Assembly: GCF_021412625.1 (NCBI RefSeq)
Contig: NZ_JAKCFI010000014.1
Span: 1-64,000 of the forward strand
DNA: 64,000 nucleotides
Source of the DNA: Myxococcus stipitatus
GTDB lineage: Bacteria > Myxococcota > Myxococcia > Myxococcales > Myxococcaceae
Direction of reading: 5' to 3'
Shown here: positions 1 to 8,547 of the stretch, one piece after another
How the letters are laid out: every line of letters starts with the position of its first letter
Numbering within the stretch: the stretch's first letter is position 1
The notes under the pieces: generated by a model
The model's input: only the letters and a program-made list of their open reading frames with translations
Told to the model about the DNA's origin: nothing
Databases searched by the model: none
Program-made: the position numbers and the translations under genes

Positions 1-134
1 GGGGCTACCAAGGCAGCGCCCTGGATGGCCTGTGCCAGAGCCATGCGGCGATCTCCACGTATGAGATCGCCATACCCTCAACCAAGTCGGTAGGCCCTCG
101 CAAGGGCCACCTATCTGATCGGCATTGCCGCTAG
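1..134 (+). CDS. possible 3' end of a gene cut by the window edge
   Basis: Frame 3 is open from the window edge to a TAG at 132-134, giving about 43 residues. It converges on the ABC exporter gene, whose stop codon overlaps this TAG. No motif is recognised and third-position G/C is less biased than in the neighbouring genes, so this may simply be non-coding. Confidence 0.2.
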   Translation, partial: GYQGSALDGLCQSHAAISTYEIAIPSTKSVGPRKGHLSDRHCR

Positions 135-1894
135 GCGGCGACCGCGCCCTCGCCCAGCAGCCGCGAGTAGCGGCCCCTCAGCGCGACCAGCTCCGCGTGC
201 GTGCCGGACTCCACCACGCGCCCGGCCTCCAGCACCGCGATGAGGTCCGCGTCGCGCACGGTGGACAGCCGGTGCGCGATGACCAGCACCGTGCGGCCCC
301 GCATCAGCGTCTCCAGCCCCGCGCCCACCGCGGCCTCGCTGGCGGCGTCCAGCGCACTGGTGGGCTCGTCCAGGAGCAGCACGGACGGCTTGCGCAGGAA
401 CGCGCGCGCCAGCACCAGCCGCTGCCGTTGTCCACCGGACAGCCGCGCGCCACGCTCGCCCACCGGCTCGTCCAGGCCGCCGGGCATCGCGCGCACGAAG
501 TCCTCCGCGTGCGCCAGCCGCAACGCCTCCCACAGCTCCTCGTCCGTCGCCTCCGGCCGGCCCAACCGCAGGTTGTGGCGCACGGTGCCGGAGAAGAGCA
601 CCGGCTCCTGCGGCACCCACGCCATCTGCCCCCGCACGCTCGACGGCTTCAGCCCGTCCAGCGGCGCGCCGTCCCACGTCACGCGCCCGCCCGACGTGGG
701 CAGGAAGCCCAGCAGCACGGAGAACAGCGTCGTCTTGCCCGCGCCGGACGCGCCCACCAGCGCCACGCGCTTGCCGGCGGGCACCACCAGGTCCACGCCG
801 CGCAGCGCCTCGCGCCCGTCCGAGTACGTGGCCCTCACGCCCTCCAGCACCAGCGCCTGCGACAGCGGCGGCGCGGGCGCGCCCACGTCCGGCGGCGCCG
901 GCTCGTCCGCGAGCGCGAACAGGCGCTCCGCCGCCACCAGCCCCGTCAGCACCTGCGACAGCGTGCCGCTCAGCGACTTCACCGGCTGGTACAAAAGCAG
1001 CGCCGCCGCGAGGAACGACAACAGGCGCCCCGCCAGCTCCGGGTCCGCCGACACCGCCTTCGCGCCCCACGCCACCGCCATGGCCACGCCCGCGATGCCG
1101 AGCAGCTCCACCGTGGGGCTCACCGCGCCGCGCAGGAACAGCGAGCGCTTCATCTCGTCCAGGTACCGCTCCGCCTCCACGTCGAAGGCCTCGAGCGCCC
1201 GCGCCTGTCCGCCATACGCCTGCACCACCGGCAGGTTCTGCAGCTGCTCGGCCGTCAGCGACGTCTGCGCGCCCAGGCTCTGCAGCGAGCGCGCGGCCAC
1301 CTTCTTCAGCGAGCGGGCGAAGCGGTTGATGGGCACCACCGTCACCGGCACCACGATGAAGGTGAACAGGAACAGGTGCGCGTCGATGAGGAAGCACGTC
1401 ACCAGCAGCGCCAGCGCCTGCATCCCGTCCTTCACGTACGACGACAGCGCCTGGGTGACGGAGAACTCCACCAACGGCACGTCCGACGTGAAGCGCGCCA
1501 GCAGCTCGCCCGAGTGCCTCCGCTCGAAGAACGAGGGCGGCTGTCCGAGCAGGCGCCCGTAGAAGAAGCCGCGCAGGTCCGCCATCACCCGCTGGCCCAG
1601 TCGCTGCATCAGACCGCCCTGGAGGAACTGGGCGAGGGCCTTGATGAACGCGACGGCCACCACCACCAGCGGCAAGCGCTGGAGCATCGTGTCCCCGGGC
1701 AGGGACACGCCCGCCACGGAGATGGGTTTGCCCGTGAGCACCGCGCGCAAGAGCGGGCCCACGACCCAGGCATACGCGGAGGTCGCCAGCGCGGCGGCGA
1801 GGGACGCGCACACTCCCGCCGCGAGCAGCCAGCGGTAGGGGCGCAGGTAGCCGAGGACTCGGCGGTAGACGTGTGCGGAAGGACGGGGAGCCAC
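131..1894 (-). CDS. MsbA-like ABC exporter (fused membrane domain and ATPase)
   Basis: This 587-residue half-transporter should dimerise in the inner membrane and use ATP to export a lipid, drug or peptide. The N-terminal ~320 residues are six hydrophobic segments with the coupling-helix pattern of type IV exporters. The C-terminal ATPase shows a Walker A (GASGAGKTT), the LSGGQRQRL signature and a Walker B running into LLLDEPTSALD. The length matches the MsbA/LmrA family. The start is GTG at 1894, giving MAPRPSAHVYRRVLGYL; no clear Shine-Dalgarno precedes it. It stands alone, so the substrate cannot be read from context. Myxobacterial genomes carry many such exporters, and assignment to true lipid A flippase is not supported. 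Confidence 0.9.
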   Translation of the reverse strand: MAPRPSAHVYRRVLGYLRPYRWLLAAGVCASLAAALATSAYAWVVGPLLRAVLTGKPISVAGVSLPGDTMLQRLPLVVVAVAFIKALAQFLQGGLMQRLGQRVMADLRGFFYGRLLGQPPSFFERRHSGELLARFTSDVPLVEFSVTQALSSYVKDGMQALALLVTCFLIDAHLFLFTFIVVPVTVVPINRFARSLKKVAARSLQSLGAQTSLTAEQLQNLPVVQAYGGQARALEAFDVEAERYLDEMKRSLFLRGAVSPTVELLGIAGVAMAVAWGAKAVSADPELAGRLLSFLAAALLLYQPVKSLSGTLSQVLTGLVAAERLFALADEPAPPDVGAPAPPLSQALVLEGVRATYSDGREALRGVDLVVPAGKRVALVGASGAGKTTLFSVLLGFLPTSGGRVTWDGAPLDGLKPSSVRGQMAWVPQEPVLFSGTVRHNLRLGRPEATDEELWEALRLAHAEDFVRAMPGGLDEPVGERGARLSGGQRQRLVLARAFLRKPSVLLLDEPTSALDAASEAAVGAGLETLMRGRTVLVIAHRLSTVRDADLIAVLEAGRVVESGTHAELVALRGRYSRLLGEGAVAA

Positions 1895-2053
1895 TGTTCG
1901 GCGGCGGACTCTGTCACCGAGTCGCCGCGAGGTCCAAGGCTAGTGGCGCGCCGGGCCGAGTCGCCCTGCCGCCTGCCTTGCCACCGGGCTTCACCGGCAG
2001 GCAGGCCCGTTCCATTGCCCCCCTTGGCCCCTGCGGACAGGTTCAAGGGAGCC

Positions 2054-2494
2054 ATGGACACCAATAACGAAAAAGAGGTCCTTTTCAATCCGGGCTGCGA
2101 GCCGGTGGTTGAAGACGAGGAGCGCCGGCGGCTCCTGTGGCTCATGGCCGAGTACTTCCGCACCATCGGGTACACGGACATCAAGGCCCGACTCCCGGGC
2201 TTCATGCCGCCGCCCATCCTGTCCGGCACCATCGAGGACCATCGTCCCGACTTCACCTGCCGGCAGTCGGATTCGGCGCGCACACCCATCATCCTGGAGA
2301 TCGTCACACCCGGCATGGTGGACGAGCCCGCCGCGGAGAACCGCTGGAGCCTGCTGGCCAGCGCCGCCAAGCTCTACAACGCGGAGCTGCACTTCGTGGT
2401 GCCCAAGTGGGCCTCGAACGGACCGGTGGACCCGGCCCTCAAGCGCCGGCTGGCTCGCATGGAGCTGACCGCCAACCGCGTATGGACCGTCTAA
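2054..2494 (+). CDS. small protein with PD-(D/E)xK-like pattern
   Basis: A 146-residue protein starting MDTNNEKEV. I do not recognise a named family. After a helical segment (residues ~18-40) there is a core with RPDFTC followed about 15 residues later by IILEIVTP, then helices and a strand (LHFVVPKW). This resembles the beta-hairpin of restriction-endonuclease-like folds (PD...ExK), but the usual lysine is valine here, so catalytic activity is doubtful. The fold suggestion is inference from the motif only. It lies about 170 bp upstream of dnaJ on the same strand, with a dnaJ promoter candidate between them, so the two are probably separate transcripts. There is no signal peptide, so it should be cytoplasmic. 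Confidence 0.75.
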   Translation: MDTNNEKEVLFNPGCEPVVEDEERRRLLWLMAEYFRTIGYTDIKARLPGFMPPPILSGTIEDHRPDFTCRQSDSARTPIILEIVTPGMVDEPAAENRWSLLASAAKLYNAELHFVVPKWASNGPVDPALKRRLARMELTANRVWTV

Positions 2495-2582
2495 TCCGCC
2501 CGCCCGCGTCCTCACGCTCCCCCTCCCTTCCGCCGCCCGGTGACCCCCCTGGTCCCGGGCGGTCGCCGTTCCGGCGCCTGGA

Positions 2583-2610
2583 TTGCTGGCGCGTTTCGCT
2601 GCGTTATAGT
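2583..2610 (+). promoter_or_regulatory. candidate sigma-70 promoter for dnaJ
   Basis: TTGCTG (2583-2588) and TATAGT (2605-2610) are separated by 16 bp in a locally AT-richer stretch, about 57 bp before the dnaJ start. Spacing and the -10 match a housekeeping promoter. No heat-shock element was evident. Confidence 0.5.
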
Positions 2611-2666
2611 GATCCAGGGATTTATTCGGCGTTGAAAAGTTCAGCGATTTCCAGGGGTTGAAGCGA

Positions 2667-3800
2667 ATGCCAGCGGCGGCGGGACAGAAGCGCGACTACT
2701 ACGAGGTCCTGGGTGTCCAGAAGACCGTCTCCGCGCAGGAGCTGAAGAGCGCGTTTCGCAAGGTGGCGCTCCAGTACCACCCGGACAGGAACCCGGGGAA
2801 CCAGGACGCGGAGGAGAAGTTCAAGGAGGCCTCGGAGGCCTACGAGGTGCTCAGCGACCCCGAGCGGCGGGCGAAGTACGACCGCTTCGGCCACGCAGGC
2901 AACCCCTTCGAGGGCTTCGGTGGCGCGGGGGGCGGCTTCCAGGGCGTCAACATCAACGACATCTTCGGGGAGATTTTCGGCGACATCTTCGGCGGTGGCC
3001 GGGGAGGCGGGGGGCGCCGCACCAGCACGCGCGGCGCGGACCTCCGCTACAACCTGGAAATCACCTTCGAGGAGGCGGCCTTCGGCAGCCGGCCCAAGGT
3101 GACGATTCCGCGCCCGAAGAAGTGCGAGACGTGCAGCGGCTCCGGCAGCAAGAGCGGCGCGGGGCCTCGCGCGTGCGGCACGTGCGGCGGCTCGGGCGAG
3201 CTGCGCTACACGCAGGGCTTCTTCGCGGTGTCGCGGCCGTGCGGCGACTGCGGCGGCTCCGGCGCGGTGGTGCCCGACCCGTGCACGCGCTGCAAGGGCT
3301 CCGGCAAGGTGCCCTCGGAGGAGGTCATCGAGGTGGCCATCCCCGGCGGCGTGGACAACGGCACGCGCGTGCGGCTGGCGGGCATGGGCGAACCCGGTGA
3401 CCGGGGCGGCCCGCCGGGCGACCTCTACGTCACCGTCATCGTCAAGGAGCACCCGCTCTTCCAGCGCGAGGAGTACGAGGTCTTCTGCGAGGTGCCCATC
3501 TCCTTCACCCACGCGGCGCTGGGCGCGAAGATCGACGTCCCCACGCTCGACGGGAAGGTGAAGATGACCATCCCCGCCGGTACCCAGTCGGGGAAGGTGT
3601 TTCGCCTCAAGGGCAAGGGCATTCCCCACCTGCACAGCCAGCAGCGCGGCGACCAGCACGTGCGCGTGGTGGTGGAGACGCCCACGGAGCTGTCCTCCAA
3701 GCAGCGCGAGCTCTTGGAGAAGCTCGCCGAGCTGTCCGGCGAGGAGTCCCATCCGCAGTCCAAGAGCTTCTTCGCAAAGGTGAAGGAACTCTTCGGCTGA
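2667..3800 (+). CDS. dnaJ: chaperone DnaJ
   Basis: Full-length type I Hsp40 co-chaperone (377 residues) that delivers unfolded clients to DnaK and stimulates its ATPase. The J domain at the N-terminus has the HPD tripeptide in YHPDRNPG. A Gly/Phe-rich linker (IFGEIFGDIFGGG) follows, then four CxxCxGxG zinc-binding repeats (CETCSGSG, CGTCGGSG, CGDCGGSG, CTRCKGSG) and the client-binding C-terminal domains. ATG at 2667 is preferred because AGGGG lies 9 bp upstream; an in-frame TTG at 2658 overlaps that site. No dnaK or grpE is adjacent, so this may be one of several dnaJ copies usual in myxobacteria. Confidence 0.95.
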   Translation: MPAAAGQKRDYYEVLGVQKTVSAQELKSAFRKVALQYHPDRNPGNQDAEEKFKEASEAYEVLSDPERRAKYDRFGHAGNPFEGFGGAGGGFQGVNINDIFGEIFGDIFGGGRGGGGRRTSTRGADLRYNLEITFEEAAFGSRPKVTIPRPKKCETCSGSGSKSGAGPRACGTCGGSGELRYTQGFFAVSRPCGDCGGSGAVVPDPCTRCKGSGKVPSEEVIEVAIPGGVDNGTRVRLAGMGEPGDRGGPPGDLYVTVIVKEHPLFQREEYEVFCEVPISFTHAALGAKIDVPTLDGKVKMTIPAGTQSGKVFRLKGKGIPHLHSQQRGDQHVRVVVETPTELSSKQRELLEKLAELSGEESHPQSKSFFAKVKELFG

Positions 3801-3810
3801 CGCGGCATGT

Positions 3811-3827
3811 CGCCCGCCGAGCGGGCG
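3811..3827. terminator. GC-rich hairpin after dnaJ
   Basis: CGCCCGC and GCGGGCG pair around a three-base loop about 10 bp after the dnaJ stop. No U-tract follows, so termination is only possible, not shown. Confidence 0.3.
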
Positions 3828-3994
3828 GGCGTGGCTCCGGGACCGCGAGGCGTGTGTCCCGGGCGCCGCGCGCAACGTGCGCCAGTCAACGTCCACGCGG
3901 GCGCCAGGGCGGGCACGAGGGGTGCAATGAGGGCGGGGTTCCCCGAGGAATCTTCCCCTTGCTCCGTTGTCGACGGAGGCGCGCCCCCGCTGCT

Positions 3995-6181
3995 ATGCAC
4001 CCCCCTGCCATGGAAGTCCTGCCCACCTTGCGCCGCTCGCTCCTCGTCGTGCTGGCCCTGCTGCTGACGGCCTGCCCCCGCAACACCCGTCCCTCGTCGC
4101 CCGGTGGGGAGACGGGGGAGGACGTGCCCACGGGCGACCCGTTCCCGCAGCGCCCCTCCGTGGAGGCGAAGAAGGACGCGACCGCGGACGCGGCGCTCGC
4201 CCAGGCGAGGCAGGCCGCGCAGGCCACGCCCGACAAGAAGAAGGCCGCGGAGGCCTTCCTGTCCGTGCGCAAGGCGTACCCGGCGACGACGGCGGGCCAG
4301 GACGCGCTGTACCAGGCGGGCGTGCTGTTCTTCGAATCGAAGGACTACGTCAACGCGCGCAAGTCCTTCAACGAGCTGCTCTTCGAGAACCCGCTGTACC
4401 CCCAGTCCGAGGACGCCAAGCGCAAGCTGGCGCTGGCGGCGATGGAGACGGGCGCGTACCGCGACGCGTACCAGACGCTCTCCAGCCTGGCCGAGCGCGC
4501 CGAGGGCGCCGAGCGCGAGCAGCTCTTGCGCGACGCGGCGCGCGCGGCGGAGGGGGCGGGGCTGTACGGCCAGACGCTCACCATGGCCGTGGAGCAGGCG
4601 GGGCAGGCGCGCACGGCCGAGGAGCGCGCCGCGGCGGTGGCCCGGGTGGAGGCGCTGGTCGAGGGCCGCGCGGACTTCGTGGACATCGCCCGCGTGGCGG
4701 AGGGGCTGTCCCCGTCCAACCCGGCGTGGCCGGTCATCACGTTCAAGCTGGCGCGCGTCTACTACCACCTGCGTGAGTGGACGCGGCTGGAGGAGACGCT
4801 CAACCGCTTCCTCGCGGAGGCGCCCCAGAGCAGCTTCGCGCCCCAGGCGCGCGAGCTGCTCGCGCGGGCCACCCGCCGCGTGGAGGCGCGGCCCCGGACG
4901 GTGGGCGTGTTGTTGCCCATGACGGGCCGCTACCAGCCCATCGGCGAGGCGGTGCTGCGCGGCATCCAGCTGGGGCTGGACGGCAGCGACATCGAGCTGG
5001 TGGTGAAGGACACGCAGGGCGACGTCAACAAGACGGGCCAGGCGATGGAGCAGCTGGCGTTCGACGACGGCGCCATCGCGGTGCTCGGGCCGCTGCTGGG
5101 CGACGACACCAAGCGCGCGGCGCTGGTGGCCGAGGAGCTCCAGGTGCCGCTGCTCACCATGAGCCGCCAGGAGGGCGTCACGGAGCTGGGCGCGTACGTG
5201 TTCCGCAACATGCTCACCAACGCCGCGCAGGCGGACGCCATCGCGGACTACGCCATCAACGTGAAGGGCTTCAAGAAGTTCGCCCTGCTGTACCCGAACA
5301 TCCCCTACGGCGTGGAGCTGGCGGACGCGTTCTGGGACGACGTGCTCCAGCGCGGCGGCGTGGTGCGCGGCGCGGAGCGCTATTCGCATGACCAGACGAC
5401 CTTCACCACGGAGGCCAAGAAGCTGGTGGGCCGCTACTACCTCGAGGACCGGCTCGACTACATCGAGGGCGTGCGCGACGTGCAGGGCGAGAACCTGGAC
5501 GCCTTCCGCCGCCGCAAGGCGATGGAGAAGGTGAAGAGCGGCGTCGAGCCCATCATCGACTTCGACGCCATCTTCATGCCGGACGACTGGCGGCGGGTGA
5601 GCCTGGTCGCCCCGGCGCTCGCGGTGGAGGACATCGTCACCAACGCGTGCGACCCCCGTGATTTGGAGCGCATCCGCAAGACGACGGGCAAGAAGGAGCT
5701 GAAGACGGTGACGCTCTTCGGCGCCAACCAGTGGAGCAGCCCCAAGGGGCGCTCGGGCCTGCCGGAGCTCATCGAGCGCGGCGGCAAGTTCGTCACCTGT
5801 TCGGTGTACGTGGACGGCTTCTTCGTGGACTCGCAGCGCCCGGCCACGCGCACCTTCGTGAAGAAGTACCGCGAGGCGTACAAGCAGGAGACGGGCAGGG
5901 ACCCGGGCCTCTTGGAGGCCATCGGCTACGACTCGGCCCGCATGCTGCGCCAGCTGGCGGACAAGAAGGACGGCGCGCCCCGCACGCGCGCGCAGATGCG
6001 CGACGCGCTCGCCAACCTGAAGGACTTCGACGGCGCCACCGGCCGCACCTCGTTCGACGAGAAGCGCGAGGCGGTGAAGCAGCTGTTCCTGCTGTCCATC
6101 GACAACAAGGGCGTCACGGAGATCAACGTCGACAAGGAGCGCGAGAAGGCCGCCTCCGCTTCGGGAGGCTCGGGCTCATGA
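3995..6181 (+). CDS. LpoA/LppC-like lipoprotein (penicillin-binding protein activator family)
   Basis: A 728-residue lipoprotein: a short basic start, a hydrophobic stretch and the lipobox LLLTAC (Cys27). Residues ~60-320 form TPR-like helical repeats (for example DALYQAGVLFFESKDYVNARK). The second half is a periplasmic-binding fold opening with RTVGVLLPMTGRYQPIGEAV, as in leucine-binding-type proteins. TPR plus this fold is the architecture of LpoA/LppC, the outer-membrane activator of PBP1a; that role is inferred from architecture. GGAGG at 3975 favours ATG 3995, and ATG 4010 is the alternative. Its stop overlaps the next start (ATGA), so the two lipoproteins are translationally coupled. 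Confidence 0.8.
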   Translation: MHPPAMEVLPTLRRSLLVVLALLLTACPRNTRPSSPGGETGEDVPTGDPFPQRPSVEAKKDATADAALAQARQAAQATPDKKKAAEAFLSVRKAYPATTAGQDALYQAGVLFFESKDYVNARKSFNELLFENPLYPQSEDAKRKLALAAMETGAYRDAYQTLSSLAERAEGAEREQLLRDAARAAEGAGLYGQTLTMAVEQAGQARTAEERAAAVARVEALVEGRADFVDIARVAEGLSPSNPAWPVITFKLARVYYHLREWTRLEETLNRFLAEAPQSSFAPQARELLARATRRVEARPRTVGVLLPMTGRYQPIGEAVLRGIQLGLDGSDIELVVKDTQGDVNKTGQAMEQLAFDDGAIAVLGPLLGDDTKRAALVAEELQVPLLTMSRQEGVTELGAYVFRNMLTNAAQADAIADYAINVKGFKKFALLYPNIPYGVELADAFWDDVLQRGGVVRGAERYSHDQTTFTTEAKKLVGRYYLEDRLDYIEGVRDVQGENLDAFRRRKAMEKVKSGVEPIIDFDAIFMPDDWRRVSLVAPALAVEDIVTNACDPRDLERIRKTTGKKELKTVTLFGANQWSSPKGRSGLPELIERGGKFVTCSVYVDGFFVDSQRPATRTFVKKYREAYKQETGRDPGLLEAIGYDSARMLRQLADKKDGAPRTRAQMRDALANLKDFDGATGRTSFDEKREAVKQLFLLSIDNKGVTEINVDKEREKAASASGGSGS

Positions 6182-7803
6182 GGGCGAGGCGGGGGCTGGT
6201 GGCGCTGCTGGCGGGAGGAGTGCTGGCGGCGGCGGGGGGCTGCGCGCACGGGGGCGCCCGGCTGGCGCCGGACCTGGTGTCGCGGCTGGACGAGGCGCCG
6301 GGGCGGCATGTCTCCGGCGCGGTGACGGGCCTGGAGGAGCACGCGGTCCTCAACAACGCGGACTTCATCTGGGGGCTGGCGTTCTCGCCTCGGGAGCGGC
6401 GCGTGGCGTACTCGCGTCTGGGCTCCAAGTCCTACTTCCTGTCCATCTGGGCGCTGGACGGCACGCCGCGCAAGCTGGCGGACCCGGCCGTCAACCCCTA
6501 CGAGTCGGACGTGGAGGGCGTGGCCTTCTCCCCGGACGGAGGGCTGGTGGCCACCGCGAGCCGCGACGGCGCGGTGCGCCTGTTCGACGCGGCCACCGGC
6601 GAGGCCCGGGGCGTGCGCTTCACCGAGGAGCCGCTGGCGGTGGTGGCCTTCCACCCGAGCGGCCGGTGGCTGGTGACGGGCAGCACGCAGGGGCTGCTCA
6701 GCGTGTTGTCCGTGCCGGACCTGGCGCACGCGTCGGAGACGCGGGGCCACGCGGGGATGGTGAGCGGGCTGGCCTTCGCCCACGACGGGACGCTGTACTC
6801 GGGCGGCTGGGACAAGCACGTGCGCGCGTGGCGCACGGCGGTGGAGTCCGGTTCTGCGGGGACGGCGCGCACGCGCTTCGAGCGGCGGGGTGGGGCGGTG
6901 GTGGTGGGCGGCTCGTTGAATGGCAAGGTGCCCGTCTCGTTCGCGCTGGACGCGCGCGTGCCGGCCATCGTCGTCACCAGCGAGGCGGCCACGGCGGCCG
7001 GCATCGACGTGCCGTTCCTGAAGGAGTCGGTGGACGTGCCCGGCGCCATGGGCAATGTGGTGGCGCGGCTGGCGCGAGGCCAGTCGCTGCGCTTCAAGTC
7101 GCTGACGCTCACGGACGTGGACGTCGCGGTGTGCGACGCGTGCGTGCCGCAGGGGTTGCAGGGCGTGCTGGGCGGTTCCTTCACGCACCGGGTGGACGTG
7201 AGCTTCGACGAGGTGAGCGACGAGGCGGTCCTGACGCTCCAGGGCGGCGCGCCGGCGGCGGCCGGGCCCGCGACGGAGGCGCTGGTGCTCTCGCCCCGCT
7301 CGGACTTCACCTTCCCCGCCCATGTCAGCGACGTCACCGTGGACGCGCGCGGCGCGCGGCTGGGCGTGGGGCTGTCCGAGCAGAAGCCGGAGCGCGACCG
7401 CGCCGTCTACGAGCGCGAGCGCAAGGGCGTGCGCGAGCCCCAGGGCCCCTTCAACGCGGGCGCGCTGGTGGACGCCGCCTCCGGCGAGGTGCTGCACAAG
7501 TGGCCGCTGCACCACGGCGTGGTGTCCACCGCGGCCATCTCCCCGGACGGGCGCTCGCTCGTCTCCGGCGGTTGGGACAAGCGCGTGTACCTCTTCACGG
7601 AGGGCTCCGCCGAGCCGAAGGGCTCGCGGGACTTCGACTGGTCCGTGCGTCGGGTGCGCTTCAGTCCGGATGGGCAGTGGGTGGGCGTGGCCGCGTGGAC
7701 GCCGCAGGTGGTGAGCCGTGACGGGGAGAGCGACCCGGCGGCGGTGCTGCTGGGTGTGCGCTACGCCGAGGGCGCCACGGTGGTGGGCGACGCCACTCAG
7801 TAG
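6178..7803 (+). CDS. WD40 lipoprotein with an embedded retropepsin-like domain
   Basis: A 541-residue lipoprotein (lipobox around LAAAGGC). WD-type blades precede and follow an insertion: examples are VEGVAFSPDGG, VSGLAFAHDGT and GGWDKHVRAW before it, and VSTAAISPDGR and GGWDKRVYLF after it. The insertion (residues ~240-352) has the layout of a retropepsin-like aspartic protease: GGSLNGKVPVSFALDAR, then a hydrophobic strand, and later GVLGGSFTHRVDVSFD. The catalytic Asp-Thr-Gly is replaced by Asp258-Ala-Arg, so proteolysis is unlikely. It overlaps the LpoA-like gene by 4 bp and converges with the flavin reductase gene by 7 bp. Role unknown; a binding platform in the envelope is an inference. 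Confidence 0.8.
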   Translation: MRARRGLVALLAGGVLAAAGGCAHGGARLAPDLVSRLDEAPGRHVSGAVTGLEEHAVLNNADFIWGLAFSPRERRVAYSRLGSKSYFLSIWALDGTPRKLADPAVNPYESDVEGVAFSPDGGLVATASRDGAVRLFDAATGEARGVRFTEEPLAVVAFHPSGRWLVTGSTQGLLSVLSVPDLAHASETRGHAGMVSGLAFAHDGTLYSGGWDKHVRAWRTAVESGSAGTARTRFERRGGAVVVGGSLNGKVPVSFALDARVPAIVVTSEAATAAGIDVPFLKESVDVPGAMGNVVARLARGQSLRFKSLTLTDVDVAVCDACVPQGLQGVLGGSFTHRVDVSFDEVSDEAVLTLQGGAPAAAGPATEALVLSPRSDFTFPAHVSDVTVDARGARLGVGLSEQKPERDRAVYERERKGVREPQGPFNAGALVDAASGEVLHKWPLHHGVVSTAAISPDGRSLVSGGWDKRVYLFTEGSAEPKGSRDFDWSVRRVRFSPDGQWVGVAAWTPQVVSRDGESDPAAVLLGVRYAEGATVVGDATQ

Positions 7804-8489
7804 TTGAAGAAGACGCGGGTGGCGGGGACGCCGCGCTCGCTCAGCGCCTCCATCACCCCTCGCACCATGCCCGCCTGTCCGCAGACGAAGGCGAGCGCGT
7901 CGTGCAGGGGTTCCTCGCCCAGGTGGGCCTGCACGTAGCCGGTGAGGCCCTGCCAGCCGCTGGCGCCGGGCTGGCTGACGGTGCGCACTACCTGGATGCC
8001 GCCGTCCTCCCACGCATGCAGCTCGTCCTGGTACGCGAAGGCGCCGGGCGTCCGGGCGCCGAAGTAGAGCTTCACGCGGCCGAAGGCGTCCCGCTCCCGT
8101 CGCACGCTGGCGATGACGGGGCGGATGGCGGAGATGCCGGAGCCGGTGGCGAACAGGAGCAGGTCGTGCCCGCGCGCGCGCTCCAGGGGAAAGCCCGGGC
8201 CCTCCGGCGCGGACACCTGGACCTGGGCGCCCAGCGGCAGGCGGATGAGCGCGTCGGGCAGGGGACTGCCATCCTTGAGGAGGAACTCCCACCTGCCGCC
8301 CTGGGGCTCGGGGGGCGAGGCGATGGCGAACAGGCCCGCCTCCTGTCCGGGCAGCCGCAGGCGCACGTATTGTCCGGGATGGGCGTGGGTGCCGACGAGG
8401 GGCGTCCCCTGGATGTCGAGCACGAGGTCGGTGAGACCATCGGCCGCGGGGGTGCGGGCGGTGACGGTGGCGGGGTGCCAGTCGGACAT
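7797..8489 (-). CDS. FNR-family NAD(P)H flavin reductase-like protein
   Basis: A 230-residue ferredoxin-NADP reductase fold protein that would move electrons between NAD(P)H and a flavin. The FAD-binding barrel has PGQYVRLRLPG near residue 40. The nucleotide-binding half has LLLFATGSGISAIRPVIAS, the Gly-rich NAD(P) loop, and ends with FVCGQAGMVRGVMEALSERGV and a C-terminal aromatic (FFNY). No iron-sulphur domain is present, so it resembles Fre/oxidoreductase NAD-binding proteins rather than complete reductases. The start MSDWHPATV at 8489 is chosen because the upstream extension lacks family character. It is divergent from the pseudo-transglycosylase gene, with only 58 bp between them. Confidence 0.85.
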   Translation of the reverse strand: MSDWHPATVTARTPAADGLTDLVLDIQGTPLVGTHAHPGQYVRLRLPGQEAGLFAIASPPEPQGGRWEFLLKDGSPLPDALIRLPLGAQVQVSAPEGPGFPLERARGHDLLLFATGSGISAIRPVIASVRRERDAFGRVKLYFGARTPGAFAYQDELHAWEDGGIQVVRTVSQPGASGWQGLTGYVQAHLGEEPLHDALAFVCGQAGMVRGVMEALSERGVPATRVFFNY

Positions 8490-8547
8490 GGTGAGTGCGG
8501 TTCTAACCTGTGTGCCGGGCGCGTGCCGCCCCTGGTAGCCTGGAGCG

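Noticed and set aside
2588-2603. Sigma-54 -24/-12 site before dnaJ
   Set aside because: TGGCGCG and the GC element are one base out of the required spacing; a sigma-70-type site fits better.
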